DNA from: JBGFRR01 sp041695045
GTDB lineage: Bacteria > Bacteroidota > Ignavibacteria > UBA10030
Direction of reading: 5' to 3'
NCBI GenBank assembly: GCA_041695045.1
Contig: JBGFRR010000020.1
Span: 1-10,963 of the forward strand
DNA: 10,963 nucleotides
In this document: positions 1 through 5,438 of the stretch, one piece after another
Numbering within the stretch: position 1 is the first letter of the stretch
Layout: each line of letters starts with the position of its first letter
Notes under the pieces: generated by a model
Database searches by the model: none
Told to the model about the DNA's origin: nothing
What the model saw: the letters and a program-made list of their open reading frames with translations, nothing else
Position numbers and translations under genes: made by a program

Positions 1-92
1 CTCAACAGGCACTGGTGTCACTATGTTACCTCTGCCACTTGCTCAATCGGAGAACGCTTTCCAACATAGGAATCGGTTCATTCGAAAGATAG

Positions 93-111
93 ATCAAACC
101 GCAGGTTTGAT
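93..111 (-). terminator. Possible terminator of the zinc-ribbon gene
   Basis: A perfect 8-bp stem (ATCAAACC / GGTTTGAT) with a 3-nt loop begins 11 bases after the stop codon of the minus-strand gene ending at 122. On the minus strand it is followed by a weak, interrupted T-rich stretch, so termination efficiency is uncertain. I see nothing else supportable in 1-121. Confidence 0.4.
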
Positions 112-121
112 AAAATTCTGC

Positions 122-529
122 TCAGGCAGACTCTTGGAATTCAGTTGTTACGTTCTCAACCAGTCGCCGTTCGCCCGTCTTTTCGAACGCGACCGTTATC
201 GCTTGAATGCCGTTTGACATCCGTTGTTTTGCCATCACCTTGCCGTAATCATCCCACTCGGCATGGTAGATTGTTTGGCCAACGGTGAATGTCTTTTCTT
301 TTGAATACTCGAGGAAGGTCGAGTGATCCACTACAACTTTCGCTCCGTTTTTCTCTTTGCTTATCCTTTCCCGCATAATCAGGGCGCTGTGTTTACACCG
401 TGTGCACCGGTACCAAACTTTTTGCGGTCCTGCCGCTTCTCCCTCCAACTGCATTTCTCCGACCAATTCCATCTTTGTCTGTTTATGACAATACGCACAG
501 TCGTGCATGATGTACTTGGTTTTTGCCAT
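122..529 (-). CDS. Small zinc-ribbon protein with C-terminal beta-rich domain
   Basis: Predicted 135-aa protein of unknown precise function. Two CxxC knuckles (C11/C14 and C42/C45) form a likely zinc ribbon in the first 50 residues. Residues about 80-125 (starting FTVGQTIYHAEWDDYGKV and ending in a V-F-E-x-x-G-E-R-R-L-V pattern) resemble the small beta-barrel module seen at the C-terminus of UvrD-type helicases and in CarD-like proteins, where a GxxVxHxxFGxGxV stretch is followed by VxFxxxGxKxL. I chose the ATG at 529 rather than an upstream in-frame start at 604, because the reverse strand carries GAGGAA about 8 bases before it and the zinc ribbon starts immediately after. It lies outside the integrated element and diverges from the tRNA. 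A nucleic-acid or RNA-polymerase-binding role is inference only. Confidence 0.8.
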   Translation of the reverse strand: MAKTKYIMHDCAYCHKQTKMELVGEMQLEGEAAGPQKVWYRCTRCKHSALIMRERISKEKNGAKVVVDHSTFLEYSKEKTFTVGQTIYHAEWDDYGKVMAKQRMSNGIQAITVAFEKTGERRLVENVTTEFQESA

Positions 530-683
530 CGTTCTGTTCCTCACGTGATTGGACAAATAGTCAGCGTAGAAGAGTTCGAAAAGCGGCGGGAGAGAGGAAA
601 ACACACCGAAGCCCGCTGAAATACTCTTTTAACGTACGGAAAAGGAGGCAGGATGTCAAGAAATCTTTTCTCCCTGCGATGTC

Positions 684-712
684 TTGAGTTTGAGGTGTGT
701 TTTTGCTACCAT
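684..712 (+). promoter_or_regulatory. Candidate promoter for tRNA-Ile2
   Basis: TTGAGT (684-689) and TACCAT (707-712) are separated by exactly 17 bases, matching a sigma70-like -35/-10 pair. The predicted start would fall near 719, about 28 bases before the mature tRNA. The rest of 530-746 shows no convincing gene. Confidence 0.4.
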
Positions 713-746
713 TCAACGGCACTGACGCTTTCTCATTCATTCACAA

Positions 747-820
747 GGGCCCTTAGCTCAGTCGGTTAGAGCAGCGGACTCATAATCCGTAGGTCGCAGG
801 TTCGAGTCCTGCAGGGCCCA
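747..820 (+). tRNA. tRNA-Ile2 (CAT anticodon, lysidine-modified type)
   Basis: A full cloverleaf folds: acceptor GGGCCCT with AGGGCCC, D arm GCTC...GAGC, anticodon stem GCGGA/TCCGT around loop CTCATAA (anticodon at 781-783), T arm GCAGG/CCTGC with loop TTCGAGT, and discriminator A at 820. CCA is not encoded (ACAA follows). A CAT anticodon could mean initiator Met, elongator Met or Ile2. The acceptor stem has C4-G69 and C5-G68 pairs, known determinants for the lysidine synthetase TilS, and the sequence closely resembles E. coli ileX, so Ile2 is the best call; it would read AUA codons after lysidine modification of C34. The 3' part of the gene is the left attachment site of the element, so the present 3' end of this tRNA is probably supplied by the element. 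Confidence 0.93.
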
Positions 821-821
821 C
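755..821 (+). repeat. attL: left copy of 67-bp direct repeat in tRNA-Ile2
   Basis: Bases 755-821 (D stem to one base past the discriminator) are identical to 6515-6581. The sequences differ immediately outside on both sides (TT versus AC before, AA versus TC after). This is the pattern left when a tyrosine recombinase integrates into the 3' part of a tRNA gene and restores it. The crossover lies somewhere inside the identity block. Confidence 0.92.
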
Positions 822-906
822 AATGTTTTTGTTCCGAGTTTTCAAGTGAAGGTTGGAAGTGGAAGGAAGCTCGGAGGAACTTGCAGCCCCTCGCTGTAGA
901 CGGAAT

Positions 907-919
907 TGTTGACAGTTGA
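907..919 (+). repeat. Left copy of 13-bp end repeat (candidate integrase arm site)
   Basis: TGTTGACAGTTGA occurs here, 86 bp inside the end of attL, and again at 6448-6460, 55 bp before attR. The presence of the same word inside both ends fits arm-type binding sites for the N-terminal domain of the integrase. TTGACA is also a -35 consensus, but no -10 box lies 16-18 bases downstream. Confidence 0.5.
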
Positions 920-936
920 GCCATGCTGTTTGGCTC
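918..936 (+). promoter_or_regulatory. Inverted repeat just upstream of the integrase start
   Basis: GAGCCA and TGGCTC form a perfect 6-bp stem around a 7-nt loop, directly before the integrase ribosome-binding site (GGGAG, 8 bases before the ATG at 951). GTTGAG (915-920) can alternatively pair with CTCAAC (944-949), which would sequester the ribosome-binding site. It could be an operator or a translational control hairpin; neither is shown. Confidence 0.35.
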
Positions 937-950
937 AGGGAGCCTCAACA

Positions 951-1976
951 ATGTCCGTTCTTTCCTCGCGGTTCTCCCTCTACAAACGCACCAACGGCAT
1001 CTACTACATCGGCTATTACTCCGAAGGCAGAAGGCGTTGGAAGTCTACTTTTGCCACAACAAAACCCGAAGCGCTCAAGGCTCTGACCGCGTTCAAGGAG
1101 CTGTTTCAAGAGCGGCGACGCTCGGTCTCGGTTGAAAGGTTTGCCGCCGAGTTTCTTGCTTTTGCAGAGACCAACCTTTCCCCGAGCACGGTTCGGCGGT
1201 ATCGACTCATCTTCAAATCGTTTCTTCCGTTTGTACGCGGCGCGTATCTCAACGAAACAACCCCCGAAACCGTAGACCGCTACAAGACAAAGCGGTTGAG
1301 AGAGATTTCGCCTGTCTCGGTGAACATCGAGTTGAGGATGCTGAAATCGGCATTCAACGTGGCGAAGAGATGGAAGCTCTTGGAGCAGAATCCTTTCGTT
1401 GAAGTCCCGATGGCGAGAGTGCCAGAGCAGGCCCCGTTGTCATTGTCCCGCGAAGATTTTCAGAGGCTTCTCGCCTGTATCCGAGAGAACTGGCTCAAGG
1501 AGTTGGTGGTCTTCGCAGTCAATACCGGCATGAGGCGTGGGGAAATCCTCAACCTGAGATGGCAGGATGTTGACCTTACGCGGCGAACGCTGACCATTCA
1601 AACGCGCGAGAACTTCAGGACAAAGCACGGGAAGCGGAGAGTGGTTCCGGTGAACGATGTTGCCTACAATGTTCTCGCGTCGAGGCACGGCAAGAGTCCG
1701 TCGGAGTACGTGTTCACGCTGAATGATAAGCCGATATACGACGGGTGGGTGACTCATCTCTTCAAGCGCTACGTTCGAGTGGCTAACCTCACGAACCCGA
1801 AGGTCAGGTTCCACAGCTTGCGGCATACCTTCGCAACGAACCTTCTGCGGGCTGGGGAGTCCATCCACATCGTTCAGCGGATTCTCGGACACTCCAGCGT
1901 AATGGTAACGGAGGGATATTCCGGCATTGCAGGCAGCGAGCTGCACGAGGCCGTGAACAAGATTTCCCTGAACTGA
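951..1976 (+). CDS. Tyrosine recombinase (site-specific integrase)
   Basis: A 341-aa integrase that should catalyse integration into and excision from the adjacent tRNA-Ile2 gene. Residues 1-55 form a small basic/aromatic N-terminal domain of the arm-binding type, about 60-160 a SAM-like core-binding domain, and 165-335 the catalytic domain. The catalytic set appears complete: R195 in TGMRRGEI, K225 or K228 in the beta-hairpin TKHGKRR, H288 and R291 in HSLRHTF, H314 in LGH, and nucleophile Y323 in VTEGYSG. The ATG at 951 is preferred over an in-frame TTG at 906 because GGGAG lies 8 bases upstream and the protein then starts with the expected N-terminal domain. It reads away from the tRNA. No excisionase was recognised next to it; a separate one may be unidentified or unnecessary. 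It appears intact, so the element may still be mobile. Confidence 0.96.
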   Translation: MSVLSSRFSLYKRTNGIYYIGYYSEGRRRWKSTFATTKPEALKALTAFKELFQERRRSVSVERFAAEFLAFAETNLSPSTVRRYRLIFKSFLPFVRGAYLNETTPETVDRYKTKRLREISPVSVNIELRMLKSAFNVAKRWKLLEQNPFVEVPMARVPEQAPLSLSREDFQRLLACIRENWLKELVVFAVNTGMRRGEILNLRWQDVDLTRRTLTIQTRENFRTKHGKRRVVPVNDVAYNVLASRHGKSPSEYVFTLNDKPIYDGWVTHLFKRYVRVANLTNPKVRFHSLRHTFATNLLRAGESIHIVQRILGHSSVMVTEGYSGIAGSELHEAVNKISLN

Positions 1977-2059
1977 ACGCAGCGCCGAGCGAAATAGATT
2001 CAAGATTTTCGTATCTTGAGCAAGAAGCAACGTCTGAATGAACAGGCGAAGAGATTTTG

Positions 2060-2133
2060 AAACGCTTCACCCTTCCCGGCTCACCGGGAGGCCGTTCGCT
2101 TGACGGCTCGGACGGGGTGAGGCGTTTTTGTTT
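2060..2133 (+). terminator. Multi-branched terminator after the integrase gene
   Basis: A 13-bp outer helix (AAACGCTTCACCC with GGGTGAGGCGTTT, one G-U pair) encloses two further hairpins: TCCCGG-CTCA-CCGGGA (2074-2089) and GCCGT/ACGGC (2091-2107). TTTTTGTTT runs from the end of the outer helix. This should stop integrase transcription before the next gene. A simple terminator would not need the three-way junction, so a regulated leader for the gene at 2149 is possible. A separate 7-bp hairpin (TCAAGAT/ATCTTGA, 2000-2019) lies between the integrase stop and this structure. Confidence 0.7.
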
Positions 2134-2148
2134 GGGTGAGGACAGTAC

Positions 2149-2889
2149 ATGACAAAACGCAAGGCTAAACGAGGTAGACCTCGTGGTTCCAAGAAGGAGA
2201 TTCTATCCAGTGAAGAAGCCTTATCTAAATGGCTCAGATATGAATTTAGGAACATTTTGGAACACATTTGGGGGCACAAAGCTCCTGAGTCTATCCTCAA
2301 GGCCCTGAGTGAATTGGACAACACCATTGACTTCAAGAATCAAAACACTCAGCGCATGGCTGTTGCGGGGATACTTTTCGGAATGGATTTCGTAGAAAGG
2401 GAGGTTTTTCCTGAATTTATCAAAAAGCACATTAAGAACATCTCCCTCCAACCTTATGCTGACGCAATAGTCAAAACGAATCACTTTTATGATGAATCTG
2501 GTTTGCTTTCATTCGTTGCAACGAACCAATACCCTTTGTTCTCTAAACTCTTCAAAAAAACACACAAAGAATTTAAGCAGATGTCGTCGCTCATACCTTC
2601 GCAGTACATTCGTAAAGCAAGGTGGAAGCTATACCCAAGCGGTGTCTCGAAAGAAGAAATCTCACTGGTATTCAATAAACAAAACGATGGCAAATCTTTC
2701 TCAGAAATAGCGACAGATTTGAAAATACCGATTGACCGTGTCCAGGAAATCGTCAAGGCTGGTAAAAGAAGAAAGATGCACGTAAGTACTCCGCTTCGCG
2801 TAGATGGTGAAACAGTTCTTATCTTGCAAGCCTCCAAACCTAAGGTTAAGTACGACAAGAGGAAGCCGGGTAGGAAGTCCGCTCCGTAG
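2149..2889 (+). CDS. Hypothetical protein with basic ends and HTH-like segment
   Basis: A 246-aa protein I do not recognise. The N-terminus (residues 3-16) is strongly basic and contains an AT-hook-like core, RGRPRG at 8-13. The C-terminus is again basic (KYDKRKPGRK, 234-243). Residues about 183-204 (SFSEIATDLKIPIDRVQEIV) read like a helix-turn-helix. The middle is helical and rich in K, F and L, with no signal peptide or membrane segment. A DNA-binding or regulatory role is therefore plausible but inferred. The start has GTGAGG about 8 bases upstream. Sampled lines of this gene are about 33-37% GC, against 53-57% in the integrase and helicase genes. It sits alone between a terminator and the leader of the replication operon, the position of a control or cargo gene, so it may be the element's repressor, a defence or interference gene, or a separately acquired passenger. 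Confidence 0.85.
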   Translation: MTKRKAKRGRPRGSKKEILSSEEALSKWLRYEFRNILEHIWGHKAPESILKALSELDNTIDFKNQNTQRMAVAGILFGMDFVEREVFPEFIKKHIKNISLQPYADAIVKTNHFYDESGLLSFVATNQYPLFSKLFKKTHKEFKQMSSLIPSQYIRKARWKLYPSGVSKEEISLVFNKQNDGKSFSEIATDLKIPIDRVQEIVKAGKRRKMHVSTPLRVDGETVLILQASKPKVKYDKRKPGRKSAP

Positions 2890-2907
2890 TATTTCACTGA
2901 ATTAAAG

Positions 2908-2943
2908 CGTTCCTCAAGGAACGAAAAAATTCAATGTTATCTT
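2908..2943 (+). promoter_or_regulatory. Candidate promoter/operator of the replication operon
   Basis: A perfect palindrome CGTTCC-TCAA-GGAACG (2908-2923) lies just upstream of an extended -10-like sequence, TG (2935-2936), one base, TATCTT (2938-2943). The palindrome covers the -35 position, where no good -35 consensus is seen, as expected for an operator or an activator-dependent promoter. It is followed by A residues, not T, so it is not a plus-strand terminator. A start near 2950 is predicted if this promoter is real. Confidence 0.35.
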
Positions 2944-3075
2944 AGTTCCCGCAGCCTGAACTCGGCGAGTTCGCCGGGCCCTTGGCTGTAGGGAACTCCC
3001 AGCGAAGCAAAAAATCTCAAGCCTCGTTGGAGAGCTTCGGCTAATCACCGGAGTTCCCTAACGGGGCTTTTTTTT
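2944..3075 (+). promoter_or_regulatory. Structured leader with attenuator-like alternative pairings
   Basis: Segment A (AGTTCCC, 2944-2950) pairs with B (GGGAACT, 2991-2997), and this helix is continued by GCAGCC/GGCTGT (2951-2956 with 2984-2989) across one bulged A, capped by CGGCG-AGTT-CGCCG (2963-2976). B extended to 2989-2999 can instead pair over 11 perfect base pairs with C (3050-3060), which lies in the loop of the downstream terminator (3019-3069). A:B leaves the terminator free to form; B:C crosses it. The apex has a second choice as well: GAACTC (2958-2963) with GAGTTC (2967-2972). This matches a transcription attenuator, riboswitch or antisense-controlled leader. I recognise no known RNA family. 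If transcription starts near 2950, A would be lost and the model would need revision. Confidence 0.55.
3019..3075 (+). terminator. Strong intrinsic terminator in the replication operon leader
   Basis: AAGCCTCGTT (3019-3028) pairs with AACGGGGCTT (3060-3069; one G-U pair), followed by an unbroken T run through 3075. The loop contains a small AGC-TTCG-GCT hairpin and the C segment of the alternative pairing. It lies 45 bases before the first gene of the operon, so readthrough or antitermination is required unless a second promoter lies after it. Confidence 0.75.
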
Positions 3076-3078
3076 CAT

Positions 3079-3107
3079 AAAAAATGCCGAGCGGGATTAG
3101 CTCGGCA
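3079..3107 (-). terminator. Hairpin upstream of the operon; terminator on the minus strand
   Basis: TGCCGAGC (3085-3092) and GCTCGGCA (3100-3107) form a perfect 8-bp stem with a 7-nt loop. Read on the minus strand it is followed by six T residues, as in an intrinsic terminator, although no minus-strand gene is visible to its right within the element. On the plus strand it sits at the ribosome-binding site (AAGGGA, 3107-3112) of the gene at 3121. Confidence 0.5.
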
Positions 3108-3120
3108 AGGGATTGAGCAA

Positions 3121-3312
3121 ATGCAACATACGGGAAACTCGCCCCATTGTCAACCTCGCCACCTTTGCGAGGTCTTGCCCGAAGTTCTCGCCTCGCTGTG
3201 TGTCAACCGACCTGAGACGCTCCTCGAATGCTTCGATGAAACGGGGGACGAGCAATTCCTCCGAGAGTATCTGCGGCTTGCTCGGGCAGAGCCAGAGGAG
3301 GTGAGGGCATGA
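3121..3312 (+). CDS. Small acidic hypothetical protein, first in replication operon
   Basis: A 63-aa protein I do not recognise. It has four Cys/His positions in the first 28 residues (H3, H9, C10, C16) and an acidic helical second half (PETLLECFDE to the C-terminus). The start ATG has AAGGGA 8 bases upstream, and the stop overlaps the next start (ATGA at 3309-3312), which supports translation and coupling. Short, cysteine-containing proteins in this position of phage early operons can be regulators, but nothing here proves it. An overlapping frame at 3113-3304 is less plausible, because it lacks both the spacing and the ATGA overlap. Confidence 0.55.
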   Translation: MQHTGNSPHCQPRHLCEVLPEVLASLCVNRPETLLECFDETGDEQFLREYLRLARAEPEEVRA

Positions 3313-3716
3313 ACGATTGGCTGAAACTCTACCGTTCCATTGAAGACAATGAACTGTGGTTCGCAGAACGATTCTCGAAGGCTCAGGCGTGGATTGACCT
3401 CCTCATCCTTGCTACCTACAGACCGAAGACTGTCTTCATTCGTGGCGTCGAAATCAAACTCCAGCCCGGCGAATTGTGCTGCTCTCAGCTGACTCTTGCG
3501 AAGAGGTGGAAGTGGAACCGAAAGACGGTGCAAAAATTTTTGAAGTGGCTCGAAAATAGGCAAATGGTGGTCAACAGAACGGTCACCAGCGCGGGCAACC
3601 GGATTTCTCATATTACCTCTGTCGTTACTATCCAAAACTGGAATGCCTACCAAGGGGATGGACAACTGAATGGACAACTGAATGGACAACGGCGCGGACA
3701 CAACACAAGAATATAA
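3309..3716 (+). CDS. Winged-helix replication initiation-type protein (N-terminal module)
   Basis: A 135-aa protein resembling the N-terminal half of phage replication-initiation proteins of the DnaD/lambda-O-like group. Residues 3-35 (WLKLYRSIEDNELW... FSKAQAWIDLLILA) and 46-60 (GVEIKLQPGELCCSQ) match the typical opening, followed by a winged helix at about 60-90 (LAKRWKWNRKTVQKFLKWLENRQMV). Such proteins usually bind the replication origin and recruit the helicase through a C-terminal domain in the same chain. Here the chain stops right after the winged helix in a short GQLN repeat, and the expected C-terminal part is in the next, overlapping frame (3682). A strong GAGGAGGTGAGG lies upstream of the start. 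Operon position before a DnaB-type helicase supports the function. Confidence 0.85.
   Translation: MNDWLKLYRSIEDNELWFAERFSKAQAWIDLLILATYRPKTVFIRGVEIKLQPGELCCSQLTLAKRWKWNRKTVQKFLKWLENRQMVVNRTVTSAGNRISHITSVVTIQNWNAYQGDGQLNGQLNGQRRGHNTRI
3658..3690 (+). repeat. 12-bp tandem repeat at the junction of split replication protein
   Basis: ATGGACAACTGA occurs twice (3658-3669, 3670-3681) and is followed by ATGGACAAC (3682-3690). In the upstream gene's frame it reads GQLN-GQLN-GQ. In the downstream gene's frame it reads Met-Asp-Asn-stop twice, and then Met-Asp-Asn continues into the downstream protein. The start at 3682 is therefore the third of three in-frame ATGs and has no clear Shine-Dalgarno sequence of its own. 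Confidence 0.85.
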
Positions 3717-4134
3717 GAAGGTAAAGAAGGGAAAGAAAGAGAGTGAGCTTCGCTCACTGTCCCTTAACCACAAAAAGAAATCTTTTGAGAGTGTGTCGCC
3801 GGTGCGTGAGTTTGAGGCGTGGTGGAAAGCAGAGTATCAGAGACGCTTCGGGAAAGAGTATCTCTTCAGCTTCGGCAAGGAGGGAAGGCTTATCAAAACG
3901 ATGTTGAAGACGTGCAACGAAAACCTTGACGCGCTAAAGGTGATAGCGGCCAACTTCCTCGACTCGACGGATGCCTTCACGCAGCAAGCCGGGCACACAA
4001 TAGGAGTTCTCTACACTCGCTTTAATGCGCTCAATGGGAGGCGCAATCCCGACACAGTCGGGACGAATGACGCAAAGCCGAAACCATTTGAGCCGACTGC
4101 AACTCAGAAAATTCTTATGGAGATGGAACCATGA
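3682..4134 (+). CDS. Replication protein C-terminal part (split or frameshifted)
   Basis: A 150-aa protein starting with a charged linker (DTTQEYKKVKKGKKESE, residues 6-22). A helical module at about 42-118 contains EFEAWWKAEYQRRFGKEY, the F-x-x-W-W-x-x-Y-x-x-R-x-G-K pattern common in C-terminal regions of phage replication proteins. In relatives as I know them, the same type of lysine-rich linker connects the winged helix and this module in one chain. The frame is +1 relative to the preceding gene, overlapping it by 35 bases, so this may be a true split gene with coupled translation, a programmed frameshift, or a one-base indel. Two short palindromes lie in its linker and tail (3742-3758, 4047-4063). 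Its stop overlaps the helicase start (ATGA). A likely role is recruiting or contacting the helicase. Confidence 0.75.
   Translation: MDNGADTTQEYKKVKKGKKESELRSLSLNHKKKSFESVSPVREFEAWWKAEYQRRFGKEYLFSFGKEGRLIKTMLKTCNENLDALKVIAANFLDSTDAFTQQAGHTIGVLYTRFNALNGRRNPDTVGTNDAKPKPFEPTATQKILMEMEP
3742..3758 (+). repeat. Short palindrome in the replication protein linker
   Basis: AGTGAGC-TTC-GCTCACT is a perfect 7-bp inverted repeat with a 3-nt loop, encoding S-E-L-R-S-L in the linker region of the 3682 gene. It differs in sequence from the TCCCGAC family but has the same architecture, and it sits in a sequence-tolerant linker. Confidence 0.55.
4047..4063 (+). repeat. TCCCGAC/GTCGGGA palindrome, copy 1
   Basis: TCCCGAC-ACA-GTCGGGA is a perfect 7-bp inverted repeat with a 3-nt loop, lying in the variable C-terminal tail of the 3682 protein, where it encodes NPDTVGT. 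Identical stems occur at 5764-5781 and 5873-5889. Confidence 0.8.
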
Positions 4135-5438
4135 CAGACCGCGAACAGAGGAGAGAACAACTTGAGCGCGATATCCTCGCTGCAATCATCGCACGACCGG
4201 AGGCGCTCGCATCGGTGCGAAATGCCGTCAGGCCGGAACACTTCCGGCATTACAAACGCATTGTCGGCGAAATCCTCGCGGCGTTCGAGCAGGGGCTCAA
4301 GTTCGATTTCGCCACCATCGCCGTTGCGGGAAAACTTTCTTCAAGCGAACTGGCGGAGTTGTGCGGCATTCAGCCCTCGTTCTCCGCGAATCTCCCGGTG
4401 TTGCTTCGGGCACTTGCTGAGGAAGTCATTCGCGATGAAGCGATGAACCTCAAGGCAGCAATCAACCCGGAGCGCGACGCATTCGAGCTGATAGACGCGG
4501 TGGCAGAATTCCAACGGAATGCCGAAGGCATAATCACGGCAAACACGCGTCCCGACAAGGTGAGTATCCTCAACGCGTACGTAGAGCACTGTCTCAAGCG
4601 CGAAGAGGGGGAACGAATTCCCGTGCCATTCCCAACGCTTGGCAAGATGCTGCACGGTGGATTCGCGCCGGGCGGTTTCACTCTACTTGGAGGCACGCCG
4701 GGCTCCGGGAAAACTTCCTTCATGTTAGCGCTCGCACTTCACGCGGCGCAGAGCGGAACGCGCGTGGCATTCATCGAAGGCGAAATGACCGCTCAGGAAG
4801 TCTTAGAACGGCTCAATGGAGCCTTCACAGGGGAGGACATCGCCAGCGTCGGACGACCGGAGAACTATGGACGACTCATTAAACCGTTCGTGTCCAAGTT
4901 CTTCGACCTGCCGTTTGAACTTGTCCCGCTCTATGACCGGACGTTAGAGAGGTTGACTTCCGAAGTCGTGGCTCAAGTTCATCGCGGGGCGCGAATCCTC
5001 TTCGCGGACTACTTGCAAGTCTTTCCCCCGACGAGAGACCGACACGCGGACGAGTTCACAGAGATTCGCGAGACAAGTCGTCGTTTGCGCACGCTCGCAC
5101 TCCAGCATGGCGTGCATCTTTTCGTCGCTTCGTCTTTGAACCGCTCTGAAGTGCGGATGGACAAGCTCTCCCTCAACAGCTTCTACGGCTCAAGCGGACT
5201 TGGACATGATTGTTCGGTAGGACTCATTCTCTCCAGCGAGCAGTCCGACCTACAAGAGCTTGTCAGCCCTGAGCGGAACGTTACGCTGCACGTAGTCAAG
5301 AATCGGAGCGGCCCGCGCGGTGATATTACGTTGAAGTTTCATCTTCGCTCGCAGCGGTTCGTTGAACTGACACAGGAGGAAGCGACCGAACGGGACAACG
5401 TCTTCGAGGACAAGAACAATGGCGAGCAAACTTTTTGA
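4131..5438 (+). CDS. DnaB-family replicative helicase
   Basis: A 435-aa SF4 helicase that probably unwinds the element's DNA for autonomous replication. Residues about 1-135 correspond to the DnaB N-terminal helical domain (RDILAAIIARPEAL... VRPEHFRHYKRIVGEIL), followed by a RecA-like domain from about 162. Walker A is GGTPGSGKTS (187-196), the catalytic Glu is probably E218 in EGEM, and Walker B is ILFADYLQ (289-296). ETSRRLRTLA (314-323) precedes SSLNR (334-338), where DnaB usually has SQLNR. KNRSGPRG (390-397) carries the arginine-finger region. Length is near the usual 450-470 aa. The start overlaps the previous stop, indicating translational coupling with the replication proteins. It is more divergent than a host DnaB, as expected for a mobile-element helicase. 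A RepA-type helicase is an alternative, but the N-terminal domain favours DnaB. Confidence 0.93.
   Translation: MTDREQRREQLERDILAAIIARPEALASVRNAVRPEHFRHYKRIVGEILAAFEQGLKFDFATIAVAGKLSSSELAELCGIQPSFSANLPVLLRALAEEVIRDEAMNLKAAINPERDAFELIDAVAEFQRNAEGIITANTRPDKVSILNAYVEHCLKREEGERIPVPFPTLGKMLHGGFAPGGFTLLGGTPGSGKTSFMLALALHAAQSGTRVAFIEGEMTAQEVLERLNGAFTGEDIASVGRPENYGRLIKPFVSKFFDLPFELVPLYDRTLERLTSEVVAQVHRGARILFADYLQVFPPTRDRHADEFTEIRETSRRLRTLALQHGVHLFVASSLNRSEVRMDKLSLNSFYGSSGLGHDCSVGLILSSEQSDLQELVSPERNVTLHVVKNRSGPRGDITLKFHLRSQRFVELTQEEATERDNVFEDKNNGEQTF

Noticed and set aside
653..774. A 40-codon plus-strand frame with a strong AGGAGG just upstream of its ATG
   Set aside because: It runs through the tRNA promoter region and ends inside the tRNA-Ile2 gene, so it is more likely a chance frame.
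909..937. TTGACA as a -35 box for the integrase
   Set aside because: No acceptable -10 hexamer lies 16-18 bases downstream; the shared 13-bp word at both ends explains it better as an integrase-related site.
766..951. Minus-strand frame ending in GPCRTRTCDLRIMSPLL
   Set aside because: This is the well-known false translation of the reverse strand of a tRNA gene.
1440..2030. Long minus-strand frame over the integrase gene
   Set aside because: It mirrors the codon structure of the plus-strand integrase, which has complete catalytic motifs.
4232..4248. GCCGGAA-CAC-TTCCGGC palindrome in the helicase gene
   Set aside because: It encodes a conserved DnaB N-terminal motif (RPEHFRH), so it is probably coincidental and not an inserted repeat.
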